DNA of 64,000 nt from Lingula anatina (Eukaryota > Brachiopoda > Lingulata > Lingulida > Lingulidae): assembly GCF_001039355.2 (NCBI RefSeq), contig NW_019773803.1:338236-402235 (forward strand), given 5' to 3'. Both the position numbers and the translations under genes were made by a program. How positions within the stretch are numbered: the stretch's first letter is position 1; every line of letters starts with the position of its first letter. Below the pieces are notes generated by a model. The model was not told the origin of the DNA. It ran no database searches and worked only from the letters and a program-made list of their open reading frames with translations. Shown here one piece after another: positions 11,440 through 24,012 of the stretch.

Positions 11440-14400
11440 TTATTCTGCTTCTTCTGCGGCTGCTGCAGCCGCAGCAGCTGCTGCCTTTTCTTCCTCTAAA
11501 CGCTTGTTCCGTTCTTCCTCTTCTCTTATTGAGTCCATGGCTGTTTTCCAGTGGTGCATCCACACTGCTACATGAACTTCCAAAGGAGGGGGTGGAAGAA
11601 CTTCCTCCTCATCATCTCCTATTCCTTTCTCTGCTTTGTCCCCCTTTGCCTTTCCTTTAGCATCTTTTTTGTCTCCATCTTTTTCTTTGTCTCTTCCTTT
11701 GGGGCTTTTGCCACCATCTGTGTTAGAAAAACGAAACTGCAATCAACATATCACATCATGATGTACATCTTAATAACAGAACTTATTTAAAAATATGGAG
11801 CATGCAGTTGTTTAGTTGATCAAATCAAACAGCTGAATGGATGTAGTAATTCACAAACATGCTATATCAAACATAATTTGATGAAACCAAGGACATATCT
11901 TATATCTTATACATCTTTGATGAAAAAAAATTGTTTTTCAAAAATGTCACCAGGATCCTGGTTACAATTACTATATCTTCTACTGATAATCATTTAAAAG
12001 CAAGATAAAATGTATGTATGTATGTATGTATGTATGTATAAAATGATGAGAGTTTTTAAAGCAGAACAGAAATTGAAAACAAATAATGAGACACACAAAA
12101 AGATTAACTGATGAACATAAATCAAGCTACCAATGCAACCAAACAAGAACTTTGAAAGATTAACTGATTAAACAGCCAGATACTGGGAGAGAAAACAGGT
12201 GTTCCTAATTATGAATCTGCACCTACAGTCTTACAGCAAACTTTGAAACATGTTTATATTTACACATTTCAAAGTAGTTTTGTAACAATTTTTCATAAAT
12301 ATAAGAAAGATTAATAAAAATCCACTACAGCCAGAGGGAATCATTGCTACATAAAAGAGCATGTACTACAATAGTATCTTGTCACATATAAAAACAACCA
12401 TGGAGATGTTAGGAAATTATATAATGAATATACCTCTGGGACTCTTCTTTGTCTTGTTAGTAGCTGGTGTTAAAACAAAAATACAAATAAGGTTAATTAT
12501 CAAATAGTGTGCATTATCAAATAGTGTCTTAAAGTGTGTTTAGTTAATAAAGGTTTACTGTAAAAGGGAAAAATATCTGCATGTCTTTGATCAAAGTGCT
12601 ACATATTCATGTATGAGTATCCCCAAACTTGATATACCAACTTAAAACATTTGTGATAGCAACAATTGTCACCTTTTCCAGCATCCTTGTCCTTCTTCTT
12701 GGCAGAATCTTTTCTGCCTTTTCCATCTTTTTTCCCATCCTTAAAAGAGAAAATATTTAAATCTTTAAACCTACTCAGATAATATACATACCGCTCTACT
12801 TGACTCATGCAAAATAATGCTTTTTTTTTTAATGTGCATCATCAAAATCTCTTGTTATTACAAAAAAAAGGGTACTAGTAGATATGCGACATACTATTAG
12901 ATATACGATATATATATATATTAAAATACCAAGCAGAGAACCAACCTTCTTTGTTTCTGAGGCATTAGATGGGCTCTTTGACCCTGCATCTGAGCTCTCT
13001 TTCATGTAGACATTCTCAAACACAAACTCTCCCTCTAGGAAATCTTCCAATGGTACTATGAAGCGTGCCAGTGTGGTGTATTCTGGTGGTAAGTGGCGCA
13101 ATTCTTGCTCTGGCTCACCTTTCTTTTTCCCTTTCTTTGGGTCACCTTTCCCAGCAGCACCCTAGAAATTTGAAAAATTAAATTTTTAATAACAAATGTA
13201 AAATTACATGTACGTGTACACAGTAAGTATGAGTGTGTGCTGTTATTAGATATTTTAGGTTCAATAAAAGATGCAATAAAAGTATCTTTTTTCAATATTC
13301 AAGTGTGCAGTGCAGTGTCAAATGTTTATTATCATTTCTTTATAAATGTGCAGTAAACCAGGATAGATATAAGAACACACAATTTAACAATTGGTTCAAT
13401 CTATATGAAAAAGTTTTACAGGCAGTCATATATATATAACCCATTATGTACATTGGTGTATAAACCTGTTGGAAGACAAGTACATATACATAGAAGCAGC
13501 TATACACTACACATCCACTGTATCAATAACACATGTGCCCTCTTAACTCAAACTTACTGATTATACCAAATGTGAGTGCAAATATATATACTAAAATATT
13601 TCAGAACCTTACCTTCAAAGAATTAGCTTGTTTTTTGTTCTTTTAGAGAAAGCATGGAAGCACACAGGAAAGAGATAACATACAAAATACAGTAGATAAT
13701 GTTAGAAGATACAGTTGTATCAAATGCAAGACACACAGATATTAAAATAAGTATTACATAACATTTTCATAAGAAACTGTGAAAGAGTAAAAAATTCTGA
13801 TGTCAATCACACCTGATTTTTCAGAGTTCTATAACTCTTTAATTTACAGGGCATGCAGGACCATAGCCAGCAATTTCAAAAGGGGGGTTCTTTTTCTGAA
13901 AAAGTGGACTTTTTTCCATAACAACTTCATGTACATGGATCAAATTTTACCCAGAGTGGACCTTTTGCTAGCAAAAGGGGTGGTTCTTTCTAACCACATG
14001 AACCCCCCCTGGCTACGGGCCTGGCATGGCTGTCACCATGCAAGTACAACATGTGTAGAAGAGATCGAGTTGCCATTTGTTTTATGGTGCAGTAAACAAC
14101 AACAAGCATGCAATTGCTATCTGTGACATATTTTGGCTCCCAAGTTACATTGTACAAAGCATCTTTTATCTCGTATTTTGATGCATGTCAAAAGACATCT
14201 ACACTACTAGCAGTGGTGATGACCTGCAGTTAGAGCATTATTTTTACTTTCTGAGTATAGTAAGGGACCTCTGTAGTTAGGGTGATTCACATTTGCATTC
14301 TCTAAAAGCTTAATGCGTGCAATTTGATATCAATAAAATTCTGAGAAAATCAAGAATGCCTACTTTATCTTTTCCCTTTTCATCCTTCTTCTCTTCTTTC

Positions 14401-17400
14401 TTTTTGTCCTTTTTCTCTCCTTTCCCTCCTTTAGCAGAGCCTGCCCTGCTCCCTTCTTCTTCCTCTACAGGGTAAGACAGAATCTAAAGAAAAAAATTAA
14501 TTATGATTCATCAATAATGAATGCAGTTTGATAATTTTATCATCTTCTGATATTTAACATATGTGCACACCCCATAGACCCCATTGCTAGAACAAATCCA
14601 CCACTTTGCTTGAGCTCTCGAGCATCTCAACAGAACTCTGGACCAAAATTTACTCAATTTAGAATACTGCTGACTAAAATCATTGAGCATTGCCAACCAA
14701 ATTTTTGTATTTTCGTTTATTGCTACTCAGAAGTGAGCAGTTTTAATAATTCCACATTAGAGTCAATTGAAATATTTTAGAGGAGCATTTTTGTGTAATT
14801 AACAAAATACCACACAGCTACTGTGTTAGTGTATTGGGTACAAGTATACTGGCTTTTCCCTGGTGAAAATCCTGCATTTGGTTTATTCCAATGCAATCTT
14901 ACTTCAAAAACGAATTTCCCAACCCTTTTTTTTCTTTTTTTATCACTTGCATTACTGCATGCATTTTAATTCATATACAATATCATATTATATTTATAAT
15001 TCTGACATTTTAAAATCACAAATATGTACTTTCAACAACAGTGCCAAGCTCAGATAAAATTTACCTTTTCCTCCATGACAAAAATCTCCATGCCTTCCTT
15101 CAAGAAGTCTCTCAATGTCACCAGGTCATCCCGTGTCACCATCTGTGACCAATTAAGGGAAATTTCCTCTGCCCAGTTCCCACTCTCAGACATAATGGGT
15201 GCTACTGGAATCTTAGGCTGGTTGATTGCTGCCTGACTAGAATGATGGGATTTCATGGATCCTGGGCCTGATTTTAGGGACTGGTTGTCATCTGGCAATG
15301 GGCTGGTTACTTTCAGTGCAGGAATGACATTTTCAGCTGGTGTGCCTTGTAATTGAAAGTAAGGATATAAAGTAAATGAAGATAAAATATTTCTGCAATA
15401 TGCAACAGGTTTGATATTAATATAATCTTAATTGTTTTACTTCTAAAATTCACTGAGAAACATTACATTATGCAATAACCATGAACAAAGTTCAACAGCT
15501 GCTGTAAAACTGTTTTACTCAAATAATTCTAAATAAGAAATAGAGTTTTTGCCCTCTGGTTATAGATCTCAGTTAGTCTTGAATGAAACTACAATGTTTT
15601 AAAAATGAAAAGTGTCCTTTATTTTAGCTGGATACAGAAAAAGAAACTAAACATGTTTTAATTGCTTACCTGAATTCTCCTGGTTTTCTGTGGATGCAAA
15701 GTTCACATTTTTCTCCTCCTGCTCAGTATTTTTCACTCCCTCCACTTTACTGCCTGTGTCAGCAGGTAAAATGGAACCACCTGACACTGACCCCTCCTGA
15801 ACACATAAATAAAAGGTTATATTTTAAAAATGACATGTGCATAGGATAATTCAAAATCTGGGTGGACCAGATTATTTTTGAGTGAAACTGTGCAGGCATG
15901 GTAGATTGTTAAATTGCATATGACTATGTGTACTGGGGGTACAATAAACTATGTTGATTGGTGTTGAATCATTTTGTTAGGTATTCAATGCCAATATTGC
16001 TATGAATGAAATAATACGAGAAGTAATAAAACCTACAAGATAAACATAACCACTTATCAAAACACTTCTAAAAACCAGGCTCTATAAGTTCTTTACCCTA
16101 TCAGTGCCCTGCATAGAAGATGTCTGGTCATAGTCTTCATGAGCAATTTGGAAGATTTCAGCTTTACTTGCTTTATCCTCCAAAAACATGAACTGAACAT
16201 AGTATTTCCTTTCAATGATTGGAAATTCAGGCTGTTCCTCTGGGTTCTGAAGAGAATGTGGAATATGTTACAAAAATGTATAGGGTACTTTCAGATAATC
16301 AAAATGCAATATATGTATTTATAGGTAGTAATGTAAAGCATTCATTACAGGGGCCAATTAAACTCAAGGCATGTAAGGCTGTTTTTGTAAAGCTTTCAAT
16401 AAAATGTTTCATTAAACAAGAACAAACCTCTCAGGTTTTTAGAGACAGATGTATGCCTAATACCTTTACCTTCATTTCCTCTGGCATTGGTACTCCTTTG
16501 ATATATTTAACCTCAAAGGTAAACTTGGCTTCGTCAAGGATGAATTCTGGAATTAAATGAAAAATAGGTTTTAAACGCAACACTGTTTAAATAAAACTAC
16601 ATTATTGTTCTGTTAATACAAATTTTATCATTTAAACTGTGATTCAATTTTACTGCAGCTTGATTCTAATAATGCTTCTTTTGCTATTTGCCATTTTGTT
16701 ATATTATCTATATCTTTTGCCTATTACTTACCTTTTCTCTTTGCCAAACCCTTAAAGTGGTGCCTTTCATCTGCTGAGATTCTTATATCATCTAGGAGGA
16801 ACAATTTCTTCAAACTGTCAATCACATAACCTCTGTAACCTGGGATCACCTAAAAATTAAATAGTCCATGTATGTCAACTTTGCATTTCATTATCACACA
16901 TATTAAAATAAAAATTTATAAAAGTTAAAAGTTAATAAAATTTTCTTCTCATGTGATTTCAACTGCATGGCATGTTCAGACACTTACCTGTGTACTTTCA
17001 CACGCATGCATGCACACACACACACAGACACACATTTCAGTGACTCTCTTCAGTGACTATCAAACCTGTAATTAATTTTGTTTCTGGTTTTAATCATCTT
17101 ACACAAAGTGGATTTCCATGAAGAACCAGATTCCTGAGTTTTGGTAGGGTAGATAACTTCCGGACAACTTCCACCAAGTCACTTAAAGTGTTATGACTGA
17201 GATCCAAGGATAATAACTGTGGCCTGAAATATAGCACAAAACATGTACATATAAGAACGACACTGACTGCATTCCAAACTAATTGTCACTTTCAAGTATT
17301 TTACGAAGCCAGTTCAATCAAGGAGTTTCAACAGAAGGTCCTCCCGTTGAAACTCTTTGGTTCAATCAGGCAAATCTTTCTAGTGCACCACTAAAACATT

Positions 17401-20172
17401 TATGTTTGCAGACACATAATACAACATCTACAGTGTATGGTTTGCAGACACAAAACACCAAACCAGAAAGTATTGAAGAAATATAAAATTAAAACACCAC
17501 TTTTCTTGAACCACACAAATAACTTTTTAAAAAATTACCAGTAATCTCCAGTCATGTATTCATCTAGATAGGTAAGCTGATTATAACCCAGGCCAAGGTG
17601 ATGTAGTGGAGGAGGATCCACACACAGAGAAAACAAATCACAGATCTGGTTGGCACAGAGTTCTAAAACCTATAGCAGGAAAACATTATACATGTATGTA
17701 TATATATATTTCAAAATATAATGAAAAAGACAGTTATGTAGGAAAATATGTACCTGGAATTAACATTATACCTGAACAGAGTGACTCCAAATAGTTACAA
17801 AAGTTCAGAAGAACTATCTTATGTGCAAATTTCAGCTGTGAGCACAACTTAAAGGTTCACATACTGTAACATTATAAGAATCTTTCAAAGTTTATAACTC
17901 AGATGTTCATTACTTGGGGACACTCTGTATAAACAGCTAAGTATATTTTCTGGTAATGATACAACCATACATTTAGTTTATAGTATCTTGCCACTATCTA
18001 CATAATTCTAATTTCTGATCTGATTAATTAGTCTATTCGCTTATTCAAATTGAGGAGTATAATTCAGCAATAGATATTAGCTGCAGCAAGCGTACTTTTA
18101 ATGAACGTGGCAGATTCTTGGAGTTTACTTGACACAACAGGTTTGCAGTCAGAGTCAGCTCTTCTAAATTTGTAAAATTGAGTAGGTTTTCATCAATTTC
18201 AGTCACCTAAGGGATAAATGGAGAAACAAAAAATAATATCAAATTAAAGTAAATATACAAAAGCAAAAAGCATGAACTGATTTATTGAAATATAACAAAC
18301 ATGAGAACAAAATCTAAATCTGATTTAAAAGCATACCATTCTCTGCACTTTTATAGCCATGAGAATAAAAAAAGATTGCACTTTACCTACCCCTTTATCA
18401 ATGATCCTTAATGTATTGAAATAATTGTAGATAAACTTGTTATCAATAAGCCATGGGGATCTAACAGCTAATTCTCTGAGATCTTTTGCTTCATCACTCC
18501 AACTGTAATCAAGGTTCCATGGAGAGTGCTTGGTTATCACATACTCCTCCAATGTTTCTGTCTTTTCATTTTGAGCACCATAATCTAGCGAATAATTTTA
18601 ATACTCAATAAAATAAGATGAACATCATAAACAATAACTTATTCCATTTTTATCCAGACATGATGATTAAAGCTATCCTATCTACATTTGAATGTTCCAA
18701 TGTCATATTTTCTATATAAGTCTATGTATCCTGATAAGTTACTTAGATTTCCTAATTCATACTTTAAAATAATTTTAAAATGCTCAAATAAAAGTACCTG
18801 GTGTGGATGTTTCCTTTTGAGATGTACAGAAATACATGGCAGTATGAATGATGGTCAGCCATTAAGAACTTAATCATTTTATCAAAAATGGTATAAAAAA
18901 TTCAATAAATCAAGAAAGTCAAGCAATGATCAGCAATGAGATTCTTCAGACAGATTTCAGATATTTTGGGGGCCATGAATATTATTAGCCTCTAGGTAGC
19001 CCTCTGGACCCCATGCCATATTTTCCAACTTTTTCACTAAATGGCAGTCTCATCTCTAAATGATTTGTGAGTAGAAGAAAATTGCTTTTCTTTCAAGGAA
19101 AATTTTACTTGGTGGGAAACTCTTGGAAAAAATGCGTTTAAGCTACATGTAGGTCAATGAAGACACATTTAAAGATTAAGCTCTCCTATTCATTATAATA
19201 CACATAAATAAACTTTCTTGATTTATTGAATATTCTCTGATATATAACCCCATCTATATTATGCTAGTGTACATAAAAAATGTGAAACTTATATATCAGA
19301 GTACATCTATTTTGAGAAGGAAGTTGTGATAAATATCAAAAGGTCGATGTGAAGCAACAAAACATGTATTACATGAATATAAGAGAAACACATATTTGAC
19401 CCTCAATCATAATACATATACCTACCTTTAAGTGTTATTGAAAATCTGCTGTTTACTTTGTCGATTTCTGGCAACTGCTTTGGTTTTTGAATTTCTTTTT
19501 TTGAGGTTTTTGGCTTTGCCAAACTCCCTACTGTCTTCAGTGGTTTAACTTCCCTCTTTGTGAATGAGAATTAAAACAAAACATAATATAATTGTATAAT
19601 TAATTCCTTTAATTAACAAAAAAATCCCTTATAATGAAAATTACAGTAGGTGTACAGGTGTACTATTTCTACTCAAATTTTTATATCTATAAACTTCCAT
19701 TATGTCCCAGTATGACCACCAGTGCTGTTCACTGTTCTTGGCAGGATATCAGGGAAAAGTACAAATGTTAGTACTTCAGGTGATGTGCATACCAAACATT
19801 TAAAATAACTTTAAACTTAATATTAACCAACATTTTTGTGACAATTCAAATTTTAACTAATAACATTATCAGAAATGAAATAAAATGAGTAATTTAATTT
19901 ATGATTAATTTTCTTGAACTAGACTTGTAAAGAAAGAAGTGAAAAAGTTGAACGAAGGTAAAATAATTACGGCGGGGATAAACAATGTCGAATGCCTCCA
20001 GACTTCAAGTTGGGAGTGAATTTAAAAAAAACGTCCAGGTAAATTATATCTTAAATAAAAAAATATAATTTCTTACCCATGTTCCAATACCACAGGGAAA
20101 CTCCTTTAAGCACAATGTCCTCAGCTGGTCTTGAAATGCATCAAACGCAGGAACGGTGGACATAGATGCCAT
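11440..20172 (-). CDS. LRRC43: Leucine-rich repeat-containing protein 43, complete, 17 exons, 757 aa
   Basis: The protein matches the LRRC43 layout. An N-terminal CLKEFPCG motif (about 20-27) comes first, then KHSPWNL and LRELAVRSP (about 90-120). Leucine-rich repeats follow at about 141-262 (NLEELTLTANLL, VLELCANQI, LLSLDLSHNTL, LRNLVLHGNPL) with an LRRCT-like YRGYVIDSLKKLFLLDD at about 265-280. Then come the EEKILSYPV motif (about 509-517) and a Lys/Glu/Asp-rich tail. Coding exons: 20077-20172, 19426-19555, 18391-18584, 18096-18206, 17539-17669, 17103-17223, 16732-16849, 16470-16546, 16097-16246, 15670-15796, 15065-15345, 14364-14483, 13613-13639, 12946-13161, 12673-12739, 12434-12463, 11440-11717. 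All junctions are GT-AG and in phase. The 27- and 30-nt exons are the least certain. The human protein is about 656 aa; the extra length is mostly low-complexity tail. Its function is poorly known, with a ciliated-cell association in the literature. It ends in a poly-Ala run. It is head-to-head with ARL6IP4. Confidence 0.93.
12006..12041. repeat. (GTAT)n microsatellite
   Basis: Repeated TATG tetranucleotides inside the last intron of LRRC43. Confidence 0.9.
13853..14022. mobile_element. Short TIR element in an LRRC43 intron
   Basis: The left end AGGACCATAGCCAGC and the right end GCTACGGGCCT, with GGGGGGTTC and GAACCCCCCC inside them, form imperfect inverted termini about 170 bp apart. Flanks GGCATG occur on both sides, suggesting a target duplication of 6-8 bp. 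It has no coding capacity. I infer a MITE lying in the intron between the 120-nt and 27-nt exons. Confidence 0.65.
18900..19229. repeat. Inverted repeat in an LRRC43 intron
   Basis: TTCAATAAATCAAGAAAG at about 18900 recurs as its reverse complement at about 19212. The left arm is preceded by sequence shared with 10466-10560. Probably a decayed transposon. Confidence 0.45.
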
Positions 20173-20817
20173 AATTTACAACATTTCAATGTAAGTTCAA
20201 GCTGACCGAAAGTTTGTTTTGGCAACATCAGCCATCTTTCAAGGGAATCGTGGGTAAAGAGATGTCGCGAGATTTAACTCAGACTGTACGAGACTCAAGC
20301 AGCATGTAAACAGTAGCGTCCTTTTGGGCTTGTCACTTGCACATTTGATAGGACTTAAAGGTATTCAATAATAATAACCATAATAGTCTTGAATGTGATT
20401 TTGTGAGTATAAAGTTTAAATGCGTCATTATTTGCCTGCACATTAGATCTACAATTCTGTCGCATCGCATCGTGTTTACTAAAATATTTGCCGTACATAC
20501 CTGCACATCGATACACTGTGACTGTAGACTACATGTACCTGTCCTTCTTGGTTTGTAGTACAGCTTTCGGTGAATAAATAACAGCAACCGGTTATATCAC
20601 ACAGGTGTAGTCTATACATTCAATATAGTAAATTATATACTTGTTTTTTTAAAATACATACGTGTACCGTAGGTTCTTACTACAGTCATGTTTTACCATA
20701 GTACATGTATATTGCCTGTCCTAAAATTTGACCAACCATGTTGCTTGTGCAACCTGGCACATGTATATTTATTGATGCTTTCTCTATTATAGATGTGTAG
20801 TCCATCTGAAAACAACA
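20173..20817. promoter_or_regulatory. Bidirectional promoter region of LRRC43 and ARL6IP4
   Basis: The two start codons are 645 bp apart in divergent orientation. Near the LRRC43 side lie GCCATCTT (about 20231, the reverse of the YY1 core AAGATGGC), TCGCGAGA (20265-20272) and, read on the minus strand, GTTGCCAAAACAAAC (about 20214-20228), which resembles an RFX X-box with one mismatch. The 5' end of ARL6IP4 probably includes a spliced untranslated segment, since a TATTATAG acceptor-like site precedes position 20792. Confidence 0.6.
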
Positions 20818-22734
20818 ATGTCAGGTTATAGAAAAGAACATTCTCATGCAGTGACATCTTCAGTAAACTTAAGCATTACTGATTTACATGAAAATAAGAA
20901 GATAGCAAAGAAGAAAAGGAAGGAAAGGTCTCCAAGCACTACATCAAGCGGTAGTTCCAGTGATAATGACTTGTCAAAAAGCATAAGTTCTAGGGATAAA
21001 GGCAGAGTGAGACAGAGGAAACCCTCAAAAAGATCCCACAGTTCTAGTTTCAGTTTAAAGGAAAAGGATTGGAAAAAGAGGAGGTCATGCACACGCAGCT
21101 TAAGTTCCAGTTCTTCATCCCTAGATAGAAGTACAAACCTCAAAACAATAAATGCAAAAGAGAGTAAAAGAAAACAACCCAACTGTTCTGATAGGTCTAG
21201 TTTCAGCTCTTCATCTAATGAAAGAAGTAAAATTAAAAAGAAGAAAAAGACAAGAAAAAGGAGCAAAGCAACCACATCCGAAAGTGACTCCTCTTCAAGT
21301 GAGCATAAAAAGAAAAGAAAAAACAAAAAGAGGTGTGTAGCATTTTAGATGACATTTTGGAGCCACTCTTAGTCAATATATTTGTACCTGGTAACAATAA
21401 TGGAGCAGTGGACCTAACATGTCGTTTTTAAAGGTCATCAAATTATATGTAAATTTTACTGTATAGTACACATGTAACATATTTTTAGAAATTTATGTCA
21501 AATTTTAGGAAAAAGCACAAATCCAAAAAGAAGAAAAAATATAAGAAAAAGAAGACATCTAATGTGTTAGATCCCATAGTAGCCAAAGATGTAGTGGAAA
21601 ACATAAAAGAAATGATTGGACCAATTGGGCCAACACCCCTTGAGGAGAAGAGAGGTAAACATTGTACAAGTAAACTTTTTAACAACAAGTCTGAAGTCAC
21701 TTTTTTATCTGCTGTCATTCTTTGTCGAATCCAAACTTAAATGTAAGTTAGAGTCCCATCTGTAATATTGTGTGCATGTGTGAGCCTGACATTAATGTTT
21801 AAGCTTGTGTCAGGGTTATGTCATTATTTAAGTGAAGTAAACATTTTATTTAAACACCCTTTATATTAGTAACCACCTCTTATTCAGATATTAAACCAAT
21901 GACCAAGGAGGAGTGGGAAATAAAACAAAACATGGTGAGAAGAATCTATGACCCAGAGACTGGAAGGAATCGGTAATGCAATGAAAAATAATGATTTTCA
22001 GTATTAATTTTCCTTACTGAAAGAAAAATCAAACTTTTCTTCTAAAAAGGCCTTCATACTCCCTTCTTCCTCCCCTTCTTACTCTCTCACTTCCACCTTC
22101 ACTACAAACATTTTTTCAGGATTTCTTTTGAAGTGTCTGATTATGATAGACTGTACTAGAGATTCTACATAAAGAGGGTTATTAGAACAAGTTATAATGC
22201 CATAATATATGTGAAAACTTACTCAAATCATTTACCTTTCCTGACATGGTTTTGAAGTGTATTTTGAACAATTTTATTTAAGAATGAATTTTAAGTTATA
22301 CTGTTAAATATGAATGTTTTGTTGAGCTGTCTGATAAATACACATATATGCTCACAACAGAACATCTTTTTTATTTCTAGTTTAGTAAAAGGTGATGGTG
22401 AAATTGTTGAAGAAATAGTCAGCAAGCAACGTCATCAAGAAATAAATAAGGTTTGTACCTTTGCATAATCAAGTTCTTGGCATTAAAAGGCCCCTTTTTT
22501 ATTTAAATAATTTTTTGAATTCCTCCTGTTGGCTTGACAACCCTTAGGTGATCAATGTATTCACAAAATATTCACTTGTAATGAAATAATTTCCCTCATT
22601 GTCACCTTTGAAGTAGTCTATTTAGTTTATTTTATCTAGGGAATGTAATGTAGTGGAAATCTTTTCATTTGCAGCAAGCAACCCTTGGTGATGGTACATA
22701 CTACGCAAGCAAATTGGGAATCCACAAGCACTGA
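20818..22734 (+). CDS. ARL6IP4: ADP-ribosylation factor-like 6 interacting protein 4 (SRp25), complete, 5 coding exons, 291 aa
   Basis: A nuclear, splicing-associated SR-like protein. Exons: 20818-21332, 21509-21654, 21888-21972, 22381-22450, 22675-22734; all junctions are GT-AG and the phases agree. The first 190 residues or so are Ser/Lys/Arg-rich low complexity. The last 70 carry the conserved ARL6IP4 signature: KPMTKEEWE, then DPETGR, then [20 protein letters not shown], then INKQATLGDG, ending in KLGIHKH. The start ATG has a reasonable context (AACAACAATG). An AATAAA lies at 22929-22934, about 200 nt past the stop. The strong Ser/Lys bias makes the antisense strand look like a long ORF (20844-21326), which is a shadow. 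Confidence 0.93.
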
Positions 22735-24012
22735 AGACGGGGGGAAATGAAAACAGTACAATGTGAAACATGCAAGAATGGACTTAATGTTGACCGTCAA
22801 TTATCTGCAATAAGCAATGTTTTTCACCCCCATTCTGCATCACTTTTTTTTGGACAAGCAACACACTTGGTAGCCGTTGTCTGTTAGAGCAGCGGCCTGT
22901 GCTAACATGAAAAGAGGAATTTTATAAAAATAAATGGTTAAAAACGTAAAGGAGTTCTTTAGCTCAGATGATCAAATTGAAACACACCAGGAAATGACAC
23001 TCTCAAGATAACCTGTCTTCACTTTGTATATTTTTGGTCATACAACCAATTTGAAAACATCATCAACATAAAAAGAAGAAACTTGGAAAGTAAGATTTAC
23101 TTTTATTTGCAAGTTATTGAGTCTCTTGACAAATATGAAAGACTGACCAAAAAGAAGTATTTGCAAGAGCATTCACTTATGATAACTTCAGGTGCTGTTA
23201 TATAAAATTTGATTACAAAATTATAATTTGTCATCTGTCATTTCTTCAAGTAATATAACTAGAAATGTGACCATTGAAGAGTGATGCCCTCCCTACTTGC
23301 AACACAGAGCAAGCCCCAAAACAATAGGTTTCTTCTGTCTGTGGCATGTGGTACACTACTGCTGAAAAAGTATACATACAAACTCCACTTCCAGCAAGTA
23401 AGAGTGAGACAAAGGCTTTCAATATCAATATGGCCTCCAAGGTGGTTACATTGGTTGGAGGAAGAAGTTCAAAAACAACAGACTTCTTCTCTAGCACACT
23501 ACAATGTAAAATGTACATCCAATGATCACATCAAATAACATGATCTTTTTTTACCTGTATTTAAGTGACTAAGATTTTGTGAAACGGGTACGGACATACA
23601 GACTGCAGCAATGCTATGTGCTTTCCATCTCCTTTTTTTTTTTTTAAATAAACACCATTCACATAATTTTAGTTTTCTCTTATATAATTCTCTCCATACT
23701 TTGGTTATACATTTTTTTCTGCCAGTTTCTATCAACCACAAGATAGATGCAAGGTACTAGTGCCCACAGGTACGTGCATCTCACTTTCTATTTTTGAAAA
23801 GAAATAATAGCCAGATTTTGCTTGTTATATTTTGATGGCAAATATATAACCAGTCTTTGGGACCTTGCTACCTTTGGTGGAGGACTTGTTTTTCCTTGAA
23901 ACCCACAATTTACATGCATTCTCCTTGTTTAGGCTGGGCCTCCATAACTGAGAAGATGCACCTATGGCATTTTCGATCTGAGCAATTTTCAACAAGAACC
24001 AGAGTTCTCATT
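22735..24012. other. Convergent intergenic region and 3' UTRs of ARL6IP4 and MED21
   Basis: It holds the ARL6IP4 3' UTR with its AATAAA at 22929. Short ORFs at 23246-23741 lie on opposite strands, two of them overlapping, and lack domain features. A poly-T tract is at about 23633-23645. No further gene seen. Confidence 0.5.

Noticed and set aside
20844..21326. 160-aa minus-strand ORF rich in Leu and Phe
   Set aside because: It is the antisense shadow of the Ser/Lys-rich first exon of ARL6IP4; poly-Lys and poly-Ser codons read backwards give Leu/Phe.
23246..23741. Small ORFs between ARL6IP4 and MED21
   Set aside because: They lie on opposite strands in 3' UTR-like sequence, two of them overlapping, without domain features or splice support.
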